Shown here: one piece after another, positions 44,557-54,246 of the stretch
Numbering within the stretch: position 1 is the first letter of the stretch
Layout: each line of letters begins with the position of its first letter
NCBI RefSeq assembly: GCF_013393905.1
Contig: NZ_CP040272.1
Location: forward strand, 4,336,001 to 4,400,000
Source: Nostoc sp. C052
Lineage (GTDB): Bacteria; Cyanobacteriota; Cyanobacteriia; Cyanobacteriales; Nostocaceae
Length of the DNA stretch: 64,000 bases
Direction of reading: 5' to 3'
Program-made: the position numbers and the translations under genes
Notes under the pieces: model-generated
The model's input: the letters and a program-made list of their open reading frames with translations, nothing else
What the model was told of the DNA's origin: nothing
Databases searched by the model: none

Positions 44557-44621
44557 GGAATCTGTTTAATCAGTGCGTAATTGTTGAAATCAAATTTTTA
44601 GTTTTTAAGAGAGGTTTTTTC

Positions 44622-47600
44622 ATGACTGAATTTCAAGTTAATAATTACATCAGCAATAGTCAATCTAATTCCACAGTAGCGATAGATCCAAATGGGAATT
44701 TTGTTATTTCCTGGCAAAGCTTTGGCCAGGATGGGGATAAGAATGGGATATATGCCCAACGCTACAACAGCGCTGGGGTAGCTCAAGGGAGCGAATTCAG
44801 AGTCAATAGCACCACTAGCGGCGATCAAAATAACCCCAGAGTAGCCATAGATGCAGATGGGGATTTTGTCATCTCCTGGACTGGTCAGGACGGCTCTGGA
44901 AATGGGATATATGCCCAACGCTACAACAGTGCTGGGGTAGCTCAAGGGAGCGAATTCAGAGTCAATAGCACCACCAGCGGCGATCAAATTAACCCCAGAG
45001 TAGCCATAGATGCAGTTGGGGATTTTGTCATCTCCTGGACTGGTCAGGACGGCTCTGGAAATGGGATATATGCCCAACGCTACAACAGTGCTGGGGTAGC
45101 TCAAGGGAGCGAATTCAGAGTTAATAGCACCACTAGCGGCGATCAAAATAGCTCGACAGTAGCGGTAGATGCAAATGGGGACTTTGTAGTTTCTTGGCAA
45201 AGCTATGGTCAGGACGGGGATTACTATGGGATATATGCCCAACGCTACAACAGTGCTGGAGTAGCTCAAGGGAGCGAATTTAAAGTCAATAACACCACCA
45301 CCACCACGCGTTATCAACTTAGCCCCACAATAGCGATAGATGCAGGTGGGGACTTTGTTATTTCCTGGCAAAGCCTTGGTCAGGATGGGTCTGGTTATGG
45401 AATATATGCCCAACGCTACAACAGTTCTGGGGTAGCTCAAGGGAGCGAATTCCAAGTCAATAATAATACCATAGCCGACCAAAAGAACCCCACAGTAGCG
45501 ATGGATGCAAATGGGGATTTTGTTATTTCATGGCAAAGCTATGGTCAGGACGGGGATAACAATGGGATATATGCCCGACGCTACAACAGTTCTGGGGTGG
45601 CTCAAGGGAGCGAATTTTTGGTCAATGACACCACCACCGATAATCAAAATAACCCATCAGTAGCGATCGCTGCTGATGGGAACTTTGTCATTTCTTGGCA
45701 AAGCTTTGGGCAAGACACGTCTAGTGATGGGATATATGCCCAACTATACAGGAACAATGGGGCTCCCCCGATAGTCACCTCTGGTTCTGCCTCTGCTCTG
45801 GCGTACATTGAGAATGCCACTACAGCCATCGATTCAGGCATCACCGTCAGTGATGCAGACTCCGCTAACCTAGCTAGTGCTACTGTCAGCATTAGCAGTG
45901 GCTTTATTTCTGCTCAAGACACCCTCGCTTTCACCGGCCAAAGTGGGATTACGGGCAGCTACAACAGCAGCACAGGTGTTTTAACCTTAACTGGCAGTTC
46001 CAGCGTTGCGAATTATCAAGCCGCACTGCGTTCCATTACTTATACCAACAGTAGCGACAATCCCAGTACTACACCTCGTAGTATCAGCTTTATAGTTAAT
46101 GATGGGAGTACTAATAGTACCGTCGTTACCCGCAATATTAATATTACGGCGGTGAATGATGCGCCCATTGCTACTGCCACTAACTCTGCTCTGGCATACA
46201 CCGAGAATGCTACTACAATCATCGACTCAGGTATCACAGTCAGCGATGTAGACTCTGCTAACCTCTCCAGTGCTACTGTGAGCATTACCAGTGGTTTCGC
46301 CTCTACTCAAGACCTCCTCGCCTTCACCGGACAGAATGGGATTACGGGCAACTACAACAGCAGCACAGGTGTTTTGACCTTAACTGGCAGTGCCACCGTT
46401 GCGAATTATCAAGCCGTGCTGCGTTCTGTTACTTATACCAACAGCAGCGACAACCCCACTACTACACCTCGCACCATCAGCTTTGTAGTCAATGATGGGA
46501 CTGATAATAGTACTACCGTTACCCGTAATATTAATATTACGGCAGTGAACAATGCGCCCATTGCTACTACTACCAACTCTGCTCTGGCATACACCGAGAA
46601 CGCTACTATAGCGATCGATTCAGGTATCACAGTCAGCGATGTAGACTCCGCTAATCTAGCTAGTGCCACCGTCAGAATTAGTAGTGGCTTTATTTCTGCT
46701 CAAGACACCCTCGCCTTCACCAGCCAAAATGGGATTACGGGCAGCTATAACAGCAGCACAGGTGTTTTGACCTTAACTGGCAATTCCAGCGTTGCGAATT
46801 ATCAAGCCGTGCTGCGTTCTGTTACTTATACCAACAGCAGCGACAACCCCACTACTACACCTCGCACCATCAGCTTTGTGGTCAATGATGGGACTGCTAA
46901 TAGTACTACCGTTACCCGCAATATTAATATTACGGCGGTGAATGATACTCCTGTTGCTGTTAACGATAGCATCACCACAAACAAAAACACACCTATTATC
47001 ATTAGCGCTACTAGTCTGTTGAGCAATGATACAGATGCAGAAAATGACGTATTGAGTATTACTAGCTTCACTCAACCTAGCCAAGGAACTTTAGTTGACA
47101 ACGGTAATGCTACTTACACTTATACCCCTTCCCAAAACTATTATGGCTCCGACGGCTTCACTTACACTATAAGTGATGGGCATGGTGGCAGCAGTACTGG
47201 CACTGTAAACTTGACCATTAATCAAATCACCCCTCCGATTAATGGCACTCTAAATGCAGATAACCTGACTGGTACGGTGAATATGGATATCATCTCAGGA
47301 TTGCAGGGCAATGACACCCTCCAAGGACTAGGTGATAACGACACCCTTGATGGCGGCGATGGAAATGATTTATTGGATGGTGGTACAGGAGATGATAGTC
47401 TCATCGGTGGCAAAGGCAATGACACTTATATTGTGGATAGCCTTGGTGACACTATTGTTGAATCCGCCAATGCAGGCACAGATTTAGTCAAGTCTTCAGT
47501 GAGTTGGGTGTTGGGAAATAACCTGGAGAACTTGACCCTGAATGGAAGTGGGGCAATCAATGGTACTGGTAATAGCCTTAATAACATCCTGATTGGAAAT

Positions 47601-49358
47601 ACTGGCGCTAACAGCTTGAGCGGGGAAGGTGGCAACGATAACCTCTTTGGTGATTCCGGCAATGACACCTTGTTGGGTGGTGCAGGCAATGACACCTTAG
47701 ATGGAGGTTTAGAATCTGACAGTCTCATTGGTGGACTTGGTAATGATACTTACATCGTAGATAACCTGAACGATATTATTATTGAAGGCTTAAATGCAGG
47801 TACAGATTTAGTTAAGTCTTCGGTGAATTGGGTGTTGACAGATAACCTAGAGAACTTGACCCTGACTGGAACTGGGGCAATCAATGGTACTGGTAACAGC
47901 CTTAAGAACATTCTGACGGGAAATACTGGCGCTAACATCTTGAGCGGAGAAGATGGCAATGATAGCCTAATTGGTGGTGCAGGCAATGACACCTTGTTGG
48001 GTGGTTCCGGCAATGACACCTTGGATGGAGGTGCAGGGATTGATAGTCTCATTGGTGGAGACGGCAATGACACTTACATCGTAGACAATGCGAACGATGT
48101 TATTACTGAATCTGCCAATGCAGGAATAGATTTAGTCAAATCTTCGGTGACTTTCGTGTTGGCAGATAACTTGGAGAATTTGACCTTGACTGGAACCGCC
48201 GCAATCAATGGTACTGGTAACAACCTTGATAACATCCTGATTGGCAATACTGGCGCTAACTTTTTGAGTGGAGGAGATGGCAAAGATAGCCTAGTTGGTG
48301 GTACAGGCAATGATACCTTGTTAGGTGGTGCAGGCGATGACACCTTGGATGGAGGTGCAGGGATTGATAGTCTCATTGGTGGAGATGGCAATGACATCTA
48401 CACCGTAGACAACGTTAGCGATATTATTGTCGGCGAAGGCTTAAATGCAGGCATAGATTTGGTGAAGTCTTCGGTGAGTTGGGTGTTGGGAGATAACCTG
48501 GAGAATTTGACTCTGACTGGAAGCGCGGCAATCAATGGTACTGGTAATAGCCTTGATAACATCCTGATTGGAAATGGTGGCGCTAACTTTTTGAGCGGAG
48601 GAGATGGCAAAGACAGCCTAATTGGTGGTGCAGGTAATGACACATTGTTGGGGGGTGCAGGCGATGATACCTTGGATGGAGGTGCAGGAATTGATAGTCT
48701 CATTGGTGGAGATGGCAATGACATCTACACCGTAGACAACGTTAGCGATATTATTGTTGGCGAAGGCTCAAATACAGGCACAGATTTAGTTAACTCTTCG
48801 GTGACTTGGACGTTGGGAGATAACCTAGAGAACTTGACTCTGACTGGAACTGGGGCAATCAATGGTATTGGTAACAGTCTTAATAACATCCTAATTGGAA
48901 ATACTGGTGCTAACACATTAACGGGAGGAGATGGTAACGATAGCCTCTTTGGTAATTCAGGCAATGACAGCTTATTAGGCGGTGCAGGTAACGATGTACT
49001 GATTGGTGGAATTGGTCGAGATGTGCTGACTGGTGGAACTGGGCAAGATAGCTTATATCTGACCGATACCCGCACTGGAGGCTATGATATCATCACTGAT
49101 TTTACTGTTGGAGAAGATACTATCTTCATTTCCAGTACAGAATTCGCACTGGGACAATCTCAAAATACTACGCTCAATCCTAGCTTGTTCCGACTTGGTA
49201 CTAGTGCCATAACAACAGGCGATCGCTTCATCTACGATCAAACTACGGGGAACCTATTTTTTGACGCAGATGGAATTGGTAAAGCTGCACAAGTTCAAAT
49301 CGCCCTGTTATCGAATCAGGCAGCGCTTAGTAGTACTAATATTACTGTCATTGCCTAA
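44622..49358 (+). CDS. Giant RTX-type calcium-binding protein with repeat modules
   Basis: A 1578-residue protein built from repeats. Residues about 1-375 hold seven or eight copies of a 52-residue unit (DGDFVISW, GIYAQRYNSAGVAQGSEF). Residues about 380-775 hold three copies of a 130-residue cadherin-like unit (TENATTAIDSGITVSDADSA, FTGQSGITGSYNSSTGVLTL). A VNDSITTNKNTPI... SDGHGGSSTG cadherin/VCBS-like domain follows (about 778-868). Residues about 880-1475 are five blocks of 108 residues with RTX nonapeptides (GGAGNDTLD) and YIVDN...ENLTLTG. The C-terminal 120 residues resemble type I secretion signals. It has no N-terminal signal peptide, so ABC (type I) export and Ca2+-dependent folding are expected. 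An adhesive or S-layer-like role is inferred. Confidence 0.9.
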   Translation: MTEFQVNNYISNSQSNSTVAIDPNGNFVISWQSFGQDGDKNGIYAQRYNSAGVAQGSEFRVNSTTSGDQNNPRVAIDADGDFVISWTGQDGSGNGIYAQRYNSAGVAQGSEFRVNSTTSGDQINPRVAIDAVGDFVISWTGQDGSGNGIYAQRYNSAGVAQGSEFRVNSTTSGDQNSSTVAVDANGDFVVSWQSYGQDGDYYGIYAQRYNSAGVAQGSEFKVNNTTTTTRYQLSPTIAIDAGGDFVISWQSLGQDGSGYGIYAQRYNSSGVAQGSEFQVNNNTIADQKNPTVAMDANGDFVISWQSYGQDGDNNGIYARRYNSSGVAQGSEFLVNDTTTDNQNNPSVAIAADGNFVISWQSFGQDTSSDGIYAQLYRNNGAPPIVTSGSASALAYIENATTAIDSGITVSDADSANLASATVSISSGFISAQDTLAFTGQSGITGSYNSSTGVLTLTGSSSVANYQAALRSITYTNSSDNPSTTPRSISFIVNDGSTNSTVVTRNINITAVNDAPIATATNSALAYTENATTIIDSGITVSDVDSANLSSATVSITSGFASTQDLLAFTGQNGITGNYNSSTGVLTLTGSATVANYQAVLRSVTYTNSSDNPTTTPRTISFVVNDGTDNSTTVTRNINITAVNNAPIATTTNSALAYTENATIAIDSGITVSDVDSANLASATVRISSGFISAQDTLAFTSQNGITGSYNSSTGVLTLTGNSSVANYQAVLRSVTYTNSSDNPTTTPRTISFVVNDGTANSTTVTRNINITAVNDTPVAVNDSITTNKNTPIIISATSLLSNDTDAENDVLSITSFTQPSQGTLVDNGNATYTYTPSQNYYGSDGFTYTISDGHGGSSTGTVNLTINQITPPINGTLNADNLTGTVNMDIISGLQGNDTLQGLGDNDTLDGGDGNDLLDGGTGDDSLIGGKGNDTYIVDSLGDTIVESANAGTDLVKSSVSWVLGNNLENLTLNGSGAINGTGNSLNNILIGNTGANSLSGEGGNDNLFGDSGNDTLLGGAGNDTLDGGLESDSLIGGLGNDTYIVDNLNDIIIEGLNAGTDLVKSSVNWVLTDNLENLTLTGTGAINGTGNSLKNILTGNTGANILSGEDGNDSLIGGAGNDTLLGGSGNDTLDGGAGIDSLIGGDGNDTYIVDNANDVITESANAGIDLVKSSVTFVLADNLENLTLTGTAAINGTGNNLDNILIGNTGANFLSGGDGKDSLVGGTGNDTLLGGAGDDTLDGGAGIDSLIGGDGNDIYTVDNVSDIIVGEGLNAGIDLVKSSVSWVLGDNLENLTLTGSAAINGTGNSLDNILIGNGGANFLSGGDGKDSLIGGAGNDTLLGGAGDDTLDGGAGIDSLIGGDGNDIYTVDNVSDIIVGEGSNTGTDLVNSSVTWTLGDNLENLTLTGTGAINGIGNSLNNILIGNTGANTLTGGDGNDSLFGNSGNDSLLGGAGNDVLIGGIGRDVLTGGTGQDSLYLTDTRTGGYDIITDFTVGEDTIFISSTEFALGQSQNTTLNPSLFRLGTSAITTGDRFIYDQTTGNLFFDADGIGKAAQVQIALLSNQAALSSTNITVIA

Positions 49359-49390
49359 GGAAAGCTAATTATCGCAAGCATTGACAGCAG

Positions 49391-49433
49391 ATTACCCAGC
49401 AAGAGACAGATTAGCTCTTGCTGGGTAATTTTT
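49391..49433 (+). terminator. Rho-independent terminator of the RTX gene
   Basis: A 15-bp perfect stem (ATTACCCAGCAAGAG at 49391-49405 with CTCTTGCTGGGTAAT at 49415-49429), a 9-base loop and a run of T directly after it. It lies 33 bp beyond the RTX stop. It may also serve the convergent gene at 49483. Confidence 0.9.
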
Positions 49434-49482
49434 CATAAATACCTGGGTACTGTGCCTTTATAAGCAACACAACTGCAAACTT

Positions 49483-49941
49483 TTAACTTTCCTCTTGGGT
49501 ATAACCGTTTTTCTCGCGTTTGAGGCTTTCTTCTAACGCTTGAATTTGTTCGCGACGAGCTTCTAATTCCAAGGAACGCCGCGCTAAGTCTTGATTTTGC
49601 AACGTCAGGGATTGTCGCCAATGTTCTGCTCGCTCGGCTTCATGCTGCAAAAATTCTGGGGTAATGCCGATAGTGAGGTAGCTTTGTACCAGATGGAGTA
49701 CCCAGTTGGTGGCATCTTCTATTTTTTCAATATCGCCTGTAGAGGAAAGTTCCACTAAAACAAGCAAGTTTTCACTCATGATCTTTCCCTTTCCCAGCAA
49801 AATGAAAGCCTCTTCGGGAATTATCGCCCACAAGTTATCAGCTTCTTGACGCGCCAACAAGCGTAACTGGTGCTGGTCTAAAAAATCGTTTTTACGCACC
49901 TGGGCTAGATACAGCATGAGGGTCGCTTCGCTCCAATTCAA
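49483..49941 (-). CDS. Hypothetical coiled-coil protein
   Basis: A 152-residue protein that I do not recognise by name. The first 95 residues look globular (LYLAQVRKNDFLDQHQLRLL, ARQEADNLWAIIPEEAF, LLVLVELSSTGDIEKIEDAT). The last 60 are a charged coiled coil (RRSLELEARREQIQALEESL). The start is uncertain: TTG at 49941 begins inside a tandem repeat, and an ATG at 49917 is an alternative. It lies between the RTX terminator and valS on the minus strand. Confidence 0.6.
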   Translation of the reverse strand: MNWSEATLMLYLAQVRKNDFLDQHQLRLLARQEADNLWAIIPEEAFILLGKGKIMSENLLVLVELSSTGDIEKIEDATNWVLHLVQSYLTIGITPEFLQHEAERAEHWRQSLTLQNQDLARRSLELEARREQIQALEESLKREKNGYTQEES

Positions 49942-49966
49942 AATTCAAAATTCAAAATTCAAATTT
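49935..49966. repeat. AATTCAAA tandem repeat
   Basis: Four tandem copies of an 8-base unit (AATTCAAA) at the 5' edge of the hypothetical gene. It resembles the AATTAAA(A) array after mgdA. Confidence 0.7.
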
Positions 49967-50081
49967 AATAAAAAATTTAATAAAAAAATAAGTGCCAGAA
50001 TTTATATTTGGATCTTGTTAATTGGTAATGGGTAATTGGGAATTAATAACTCTTCATATTACCCATTACAGTTATCCTAAG

Positions 50082-50146
50082 TCATGCAGGCGATCGCTAC
50101 GACAACCCATTGAGGCGATGCCTACGGCAACCCCTTAAGGCGATCG
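50082..50146. repeat. Small dispersed repeat overlapping the valS stop
   Basis: GGCGATCGCTACGACAACCC and GAGGCGATGCCTACGGCAAC form the GCGATGCCTACGG-type dispersed repeat. The last five residues of valS (LKGLP) and its TAG stop are encoded within it, so insertion of the repeat has probably shaped the C-terminus. Confidence 0.6.
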
Positions 50147-53106
50147 CGCAAAATTTCTGCTTGCTTCTGTGCCTCTGCTAAAGCTTCCCGCGCCCCTTGT
50201 ACCACGTCAGCCCTAGCTTTATCTACAAAACTAGGATTGTTTAATCTGGTACTCAGGGATTGAACTTCAGCTTCAGCTTTGCTCAAGCTTTTTTCTAGCT
50301 TGGCACGCACAACTTCAATATCTACCACACCGCTGAGAGGAATTAGCACTTGTATTGTACCAATTACACCTGCGATCGCATTTTCTGGTTTTTGTGGTTG
50401 TTCTAGTTCTCTCTGCGGAAAAAATCGGCTCCATAACCTACGTCTGGCTTGAGCAGTGAGTAAATTTTGGCTAACAAACCAAGCTGTGTAACCAAAACCA
50501 ACTAGTTCAAAGAAAGTTCCGATGATGGGAATTTCATCAATGGCATACCCCGCAGCTAAACCCAATCTACCAAAGATAATGGCCACAATAATTAAGCCAA
50601 TTGTCTTCAAACCCCTTTGAGGTTTTTTAGCAGCAACAGTTTGGTTTTCTTGTTTGTCAGTAATGGTTAAAGTCTCAACCTTCGCCAAATCTTTAATATA
50701 ATCTTGTCCAGAAGTGAGGATTTCCCGCTCTTTCTGGCTTTGGGTTTGCAAATTCGCTATTACTTTTACCCCTGGCTTAATATCCGCCTCAGCCCGCAAA
50801 TTCCGAATTGTGCGGATAGTATCAATCAGTAATTCAAACTGTTCTTCTAAAGCTCGATCGATTAAGTTTGCATCTACCTGGGGATAGAGTTGCAATGGTA
50901 AAGTTTGCGGTGAATCTGCTGATTGTTGCGTGAGAGTCTGCCAAATTTCTTCGGTAATATGAGGCATGAAGGGATGAAGCAGTTTCAAAATCCCCTCCAG
51001 AACGTAGCCAAGTGTTTGTTGTGCTACCCGCCGTGATTCTGGATCTGCATCTGTTTGCAGCCTAGATTTAACCAGTTCAATATATTGATCGCAGAAATCA
51101 CCCCAGATGAATTCGTAGAGTCCTTTTGCTGCTTCCCCTAAACCGTAATTATTGATGTAATTCGTGGTTTGTTTGATAACTTGATGATACCGCGAGATGA
51201 TCCAGCGATCGCTCAATTCTGTAGCTACTGGATTCCCCAATTGTTGCGGCGTTTGTCCATCCAAATTCATCATCACAAACCGGGCAGCATTCCACAACTT
51301 ATTTGCAAAGTTGCGCGATGCCTCAACCGATGCTGATTCATCCTTTTTGCGATCGTATTCTAAGCGGATATCTTGACCGGCACCAGCCACTTCTCTAATT
51401 AGGGTATACCGCAGGGCATCAGTACCATATTTGTCAATTAATAACAATGGGTCAATGCCATTACCTTTGGTCTTTGACATCTTCTGACCTTTTTCATCCA
51501 GCACCAAGCCGTGGATGTAAACCGTTTGGAAAGGCATTTGCTGCGTAAAATGCCCAGCCATCATTGTCATTCTGGCTACCCAGAAAAAGATGATGTCAAA
51601 GCCTGTCACCAAAGTAGTAGTCGGGTAGTAAGTTGCTAAATCCTGAGTTTGTTCTGGCCAGCCTAAAGTCGAAAACGGCCAGAGTCCAGAAGAAAACCAA
51701 GTATCTAGCACATCTGGGTCTTGTTCTAGATTGACATTTTCACCAAATTGTGATTTAGCTTTTTCCCAAGCTTCAGTTTCCGATTTCGCCACTACAAAGG
51801 GCGTGTTATCAGTAATTTGCCCACCCGTTTCACTGATAGCGTACCAAGCCGGAATTTGGTGTCCCCACCATAATTGCCGAGAGATACACCAATCTTTGAG
51901 TTTTACTAGCCAATCACGATAGACCTTTGTCCAGCGTTGGGGGACAAACTCTGGAGAAGTTTGCTGGTCGAGGAATTCGAGACTGTTATCAGCTAAGGGG
52001 CGAATTTTGACGAACCATTGAGTTGAGAGGAGAGGTTCAATAGGTACTTTACCGCGATCGCTGTAGGGAACGGTATGCTTATAATCTTCTATCTTCACCA
52101 AAAAGCCATCTGCTTCTAGGCGAGAAACCACATTTTTTCTAGCAACAAAGCGGTCTTGTCCTTGAAATTCCCCAGCATTGGCGTTGAGAGTGCCGTCTTT
52201 GTTCATAATATTGATTAACGGCAGGTTGTGACGCTTACCCATGTCAAAATCGTTCGGGTCATGGGCGGGAGTTACCTTTACGCAGCCTGTGCCGAAAGTC
52301 GGGTCAACAAATTCATCGCCAATGATGGGAATTTCTCGTTGTAGAATTGGCAGAGTTAGAGTTTTGCCAATGAGATGTTTGTAGCGATCGTCATTGGGAT
52401 TAACTGCTACAGCCGTATCACCCAGCATCGTTTCTGGTCGAGTTGTCGCTACCTCTACAAAACCGGAACCATCGGTGAGGGGATAGCGGAAGTGCCAGAG
52501 ATTTCCATTCACTTCTTGATTTTCTACTTCCACGTCAGACACAGCCGACCCAGAAGCGGGACACCAGTTAACTAAATATTCACCACGATAAATTAAGCCT
52601 TCTTCGTAGAGGCGAGTAAACGCCTCGACAACAGCTTTAGATAAACCCTCATCCAGGGTAAACCTTTCCCGTGACCAGTCCACCGAGACACCCAAGCGTC
52701 GTAGCTGATTCAGAATCGTTCCCTCAGACTCAGCCTTCCATTGCCAAGCGCGTTCTAGGAATTTTTCGCGCCCCAACTCGTAGCGAGTCTTACCCTCTTT
52801 TTTGAGTTGCTTTTCCAGCATACTATGCACAGCGATGCTGGCGTGGTCAGTTCCGGGTAGCCATAGGGTATTACGTCCCTGCATCCGGTGGTAGCGCACT
52901 AGGGTATCAATTAAGGCACTTTCAAAGGCGTGACCCATGTGTAAACTGCCGGTGACATTTGGGGGGGGAATGACGATGCAGTAGGGTTCGCCGCCTTGGT
53001 TGGGGTCAGCTTTGTAAACTTGATTGTCTTCCCAGAATTTTTGCCATTTGGCTTCGGTGGAAAAGGGGTCGTAGAGACTGGGGAGATTGGGAATGGTTGC
53101 AGTCAT
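50122..53106 (-). CDS. valS: Valyl-tRNA synthetase with CAAD membrane domain
   Basis: Charges tRNA-Val with valine. The 994-residue class I synthetase has HIGH-type PPPNVTGSLHMGHAFESALI, the editing domain with TRPETMLGDTAVAVNP, and the KMSKS motif GQKMSKTKGNGIDPL. Unusually for the enzyme in general, but known in cyanobacteria, residues about 819-907 are a CAAD (cyanobacterial aminoacyl-tRNA synthetase appended domain) with two hydrophobic segments (IGLIIVAIIFGRLGLAAGYA and FELVGFGYTAWFVSQNLL). It is inserted before the C-terminal coiled-coil arm. CAAD anchors synthetases to thylakoid membranes. The C-terminus ends in a dispersed repeat. Confidence 0.97.
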   Translation of the reverse strand: MTATIPNLPSLYDPFSTEAKWQKFWEDNQVYKADPNQGGEPYCIVIPPPNVTGSLHMGHAFESALIDTLVRYHRMQGRNTLWLPGTDHASIAVHSMLEKQLKKEGKTRYELGREKFLERAWQWKAESEGTILNQLRRLGVSVDWSRERFTLDEGLSKAVVEAFTRLYEEGLIYRGEYLVNWCPASGSAVSDVEVENQEVNGNLWHFRYPLTDGSGFVEVATTRPETMLGDTAVAVNPNDDRYKHLIGKTLTLPILQREIPIIGDEFVDPTFGTGCVKVTPAHDPNDFDMGKRHNLPLINIMNKDGTLNANAGEFQGQDRFVARKNVVSRLEADGFLVKIEDYKHTVPYSDRGKVPIEPLLSTQWFVKIRPLADNSLEFLDQQTSPEFVPQRWTKVYRDWLVKLKDWCISRQLWWGHQIPAWYAISETGGQITDNTPFVVAKSETEAWEKAKSQFGENVNLEQDPDVLDTWFSSGLWPFSTLGWPEQTQDLATYYPTTTLVTGFDIIFFWVARMTMMAGHFTQQMPFQTVYIHGLVLDEKGQKMSKTKGNGIDPLLLIDKYGTDALRYTLIREVAGAGQDIRLEYDRKKDESASVEASRNFANKLWNAARFVMMNLDGQTPQQLGNPVATELSDRWIISRYHQVIKQTTNYINNYGLGEAAKGLYEFIWGDFCDQYIELVKSRLQTDADPESRRVAQQTLGYVLEGILKLLHPFMPHITEEIWQTLTQQSADSPQTLPLQLYPQVDANLIDRALEEQFELLIDTIRTIRNLRAEADIKPGVKVIANLQTQSQKEREILTSGQDYIKDLAKVETLTITDKQENQTVAAKKPQRGLKTIGLIIVAIIFGRLGLAAGYAIDEIPIIGTFFELVGFGYTAWFVSQNLLTAQARRRLWSRFFPQRELEQPQKPENAIAGVIGTIQVLIPLSGVVDIEVVRAKLEKSLSKAEAEVQSLSTRLNNPSFVDKARADVVQGAREALAEAQKQAEILRDRLKGLP

Positions 53107-53163
53107 GCGGGAAAACTAAGGAAGGACTTTAATAAATTTTGCCATAGGGTTGGAGGGGGATTG

Positions 53164-53607
53164 ATGGAAACGAACCGCGAAGGCGCGAAGTACGCGAAGG
53201 AAGAGGAGAGAAGGATGAGGCAGCTCGGTGATAAACCGGAGCAGCTAGCGTATGCTGTGATTGGCGCAGCGATTGAGGTACATAGGATCTTGGGGCCAGG
53301 GTTTTTGGAGGAGGTGTATTATAAGGCACTGAAACTAGAATTTATAATGCGTGGGATACCTCATAAGTCTAAACATCCAGTAGCAGTGGAATATAAAGGA
53401 CATCCTGTTGGCGAAGGACAATTAGATTTTCTCGTTGGCGATGTTGTAGTTGTTGAATTAAAAGCCGTTCAAAACCTAGCTCCCATCCACGAAGCTCAAG
53501 TCCTCTCATACCTCAAAATGACCAAACATCCCCTTGGCCTTCTCATCAACTTTAACGTCCCCATCCTTAAACAAGGCATCAAACGCATTATCCTCTCTTC
53601 TTCTTAA
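53164..53607 (+). CDS. GxxExxY protein
   Basis: A 147-residue member of the GxxExxY family (named for GFLEEVY in HRILGPGFLEEVYYKALKLE). Other family parts are GAAIEVHRI, HPVAVEYKGHPVGEGQLDFL, VVELKAVQNLAPIHEAQVLS and LGLLINFNV. The D...ExK arrangement (QLDFLVGDVVVVELK) suggests a PD-(D/E)xK nuclease fold, but no activity is established to my knowledge. Residues 3-13 are encoded by the left 33-bp inverted repeat; an internal ATG at 53215 (MRQLGDKPEQ) may be the older start. Confidence 0.8.
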   Translation: METNREGAKYAKEEERRMRQLGDKPEQLAYAVIGAAIEVHRILGPGFLEEVYYKALKLEFIMRGIPHKSKHPVAVEYKGHPVGEGQLDFLVGDVVVVELKAVQNLAPIHEAQVLSYLKMTKHPLGLLINFNVPILKQGIKRIILSSS

Positions 53608-53646
53608 TTAATTCTTCCTTCGCGCACTTCGCGCCTTCGCGGTTCG
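53171..53646. repeat. 33-bp inverted repeats flanking the GxxExxY gene
   Basis: The left arm 53171-53203 begins CGAACCGCGAAGGCGCGAAG; the right arm 53614-53646 ends with its complement. The arms are inverted repeats with one mismatch in 33 bp. They frame the GxxExxY coding region almost exactly: the right arm begins 7 bp after the stop, and the left arm encodes the N-terminus. The arrangement resembles a small mobile cassette. Confidence 0.75.
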
Positions 53647-53658
53647 TCCCCCAAATCC

Positions 53659-54198
53659 ATGAAACACCAAACAACCTACCCTTGGACATTCATTCCCACC
53701 CTATATTTCACCTCCGGCATCCCTTACATTATCATCAACACAGTTTCCGTAATCTTTTACAAAAAACTCGGAATCGATAACGCCCAAATTGCCCTTTGGA
53801 CAAGCTTCCTCTATCTACCTTGGGTCATCAAAATGTTTTAGGGCCCAATTGTTGATACTTACTCTAGCAAACGTCAATGGATACTTTATACCCAATTTGC
53901 CATGTTCTGCTGCTTGGGTTTGATAGCGTTCTCCTTACAACTGCCAAATTTCTTTTTCATCTCCCTGGCAACATTAACAATAGGAGCATTTATTTCTGCA
54001 ACTTATGACATTGCTACAGACGGCTTCTACCTCCTCGCCTTATCTCCAGAACAACAAGCCTTTTTTGTCGGTATTCGCTCACTATTTTATCGAATGGCTG
54101 TCATTTTTGGTTCTGGAATGTTAGTAGTCTTAGCAGGTCAGCTTGAAGTATCTCTCAATAATATTCCTATAGAACTGATGGGATATCAGGCTTATTAG
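53659..54198 (+). pseudogene. AmpG-like MFS transporter, broken
   Basis: One reading frame encodes TYPWTFIPTLYFTSGIPYII, an in-frame TAG at 53839-53841 where WVIKMF(W)GPIVD expects Trp, then GPIVDTYSSKRQWILYTQFA, ISATYDIATDGFYLLALSPE and IRSLFYRMAVIFGSGMLVVL. This is the first half of an AmpG/PAT1-like major facilitator. The second half is missing; the frame ends at 54198, where IS630-type transposase DNA begins. The gene is inactivated both by a nonsense codon and by truncation. Confidence 0.8.
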
Positions 54199-54246
54199 AA
54201 ATCAAAAAGGCACTCTTGTGCAAAACGGAAAATCGATGATGCTGCG

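Noticed and set aside
44598..45482. 294-codon minus-strand frame
   Set aside because: It is antisense to the repeat region of the RTX gene; its own repeats simply mirror the coding repeats, and no protein family is apparent.
47222..49075. Series of minus-strand frames of about 100 codons
   Set aside because: They recur with the 324-bp RTX period and are rich in Ser, Pro and Leu, the expected antisense of Gly/Asp-rich RTX codons.
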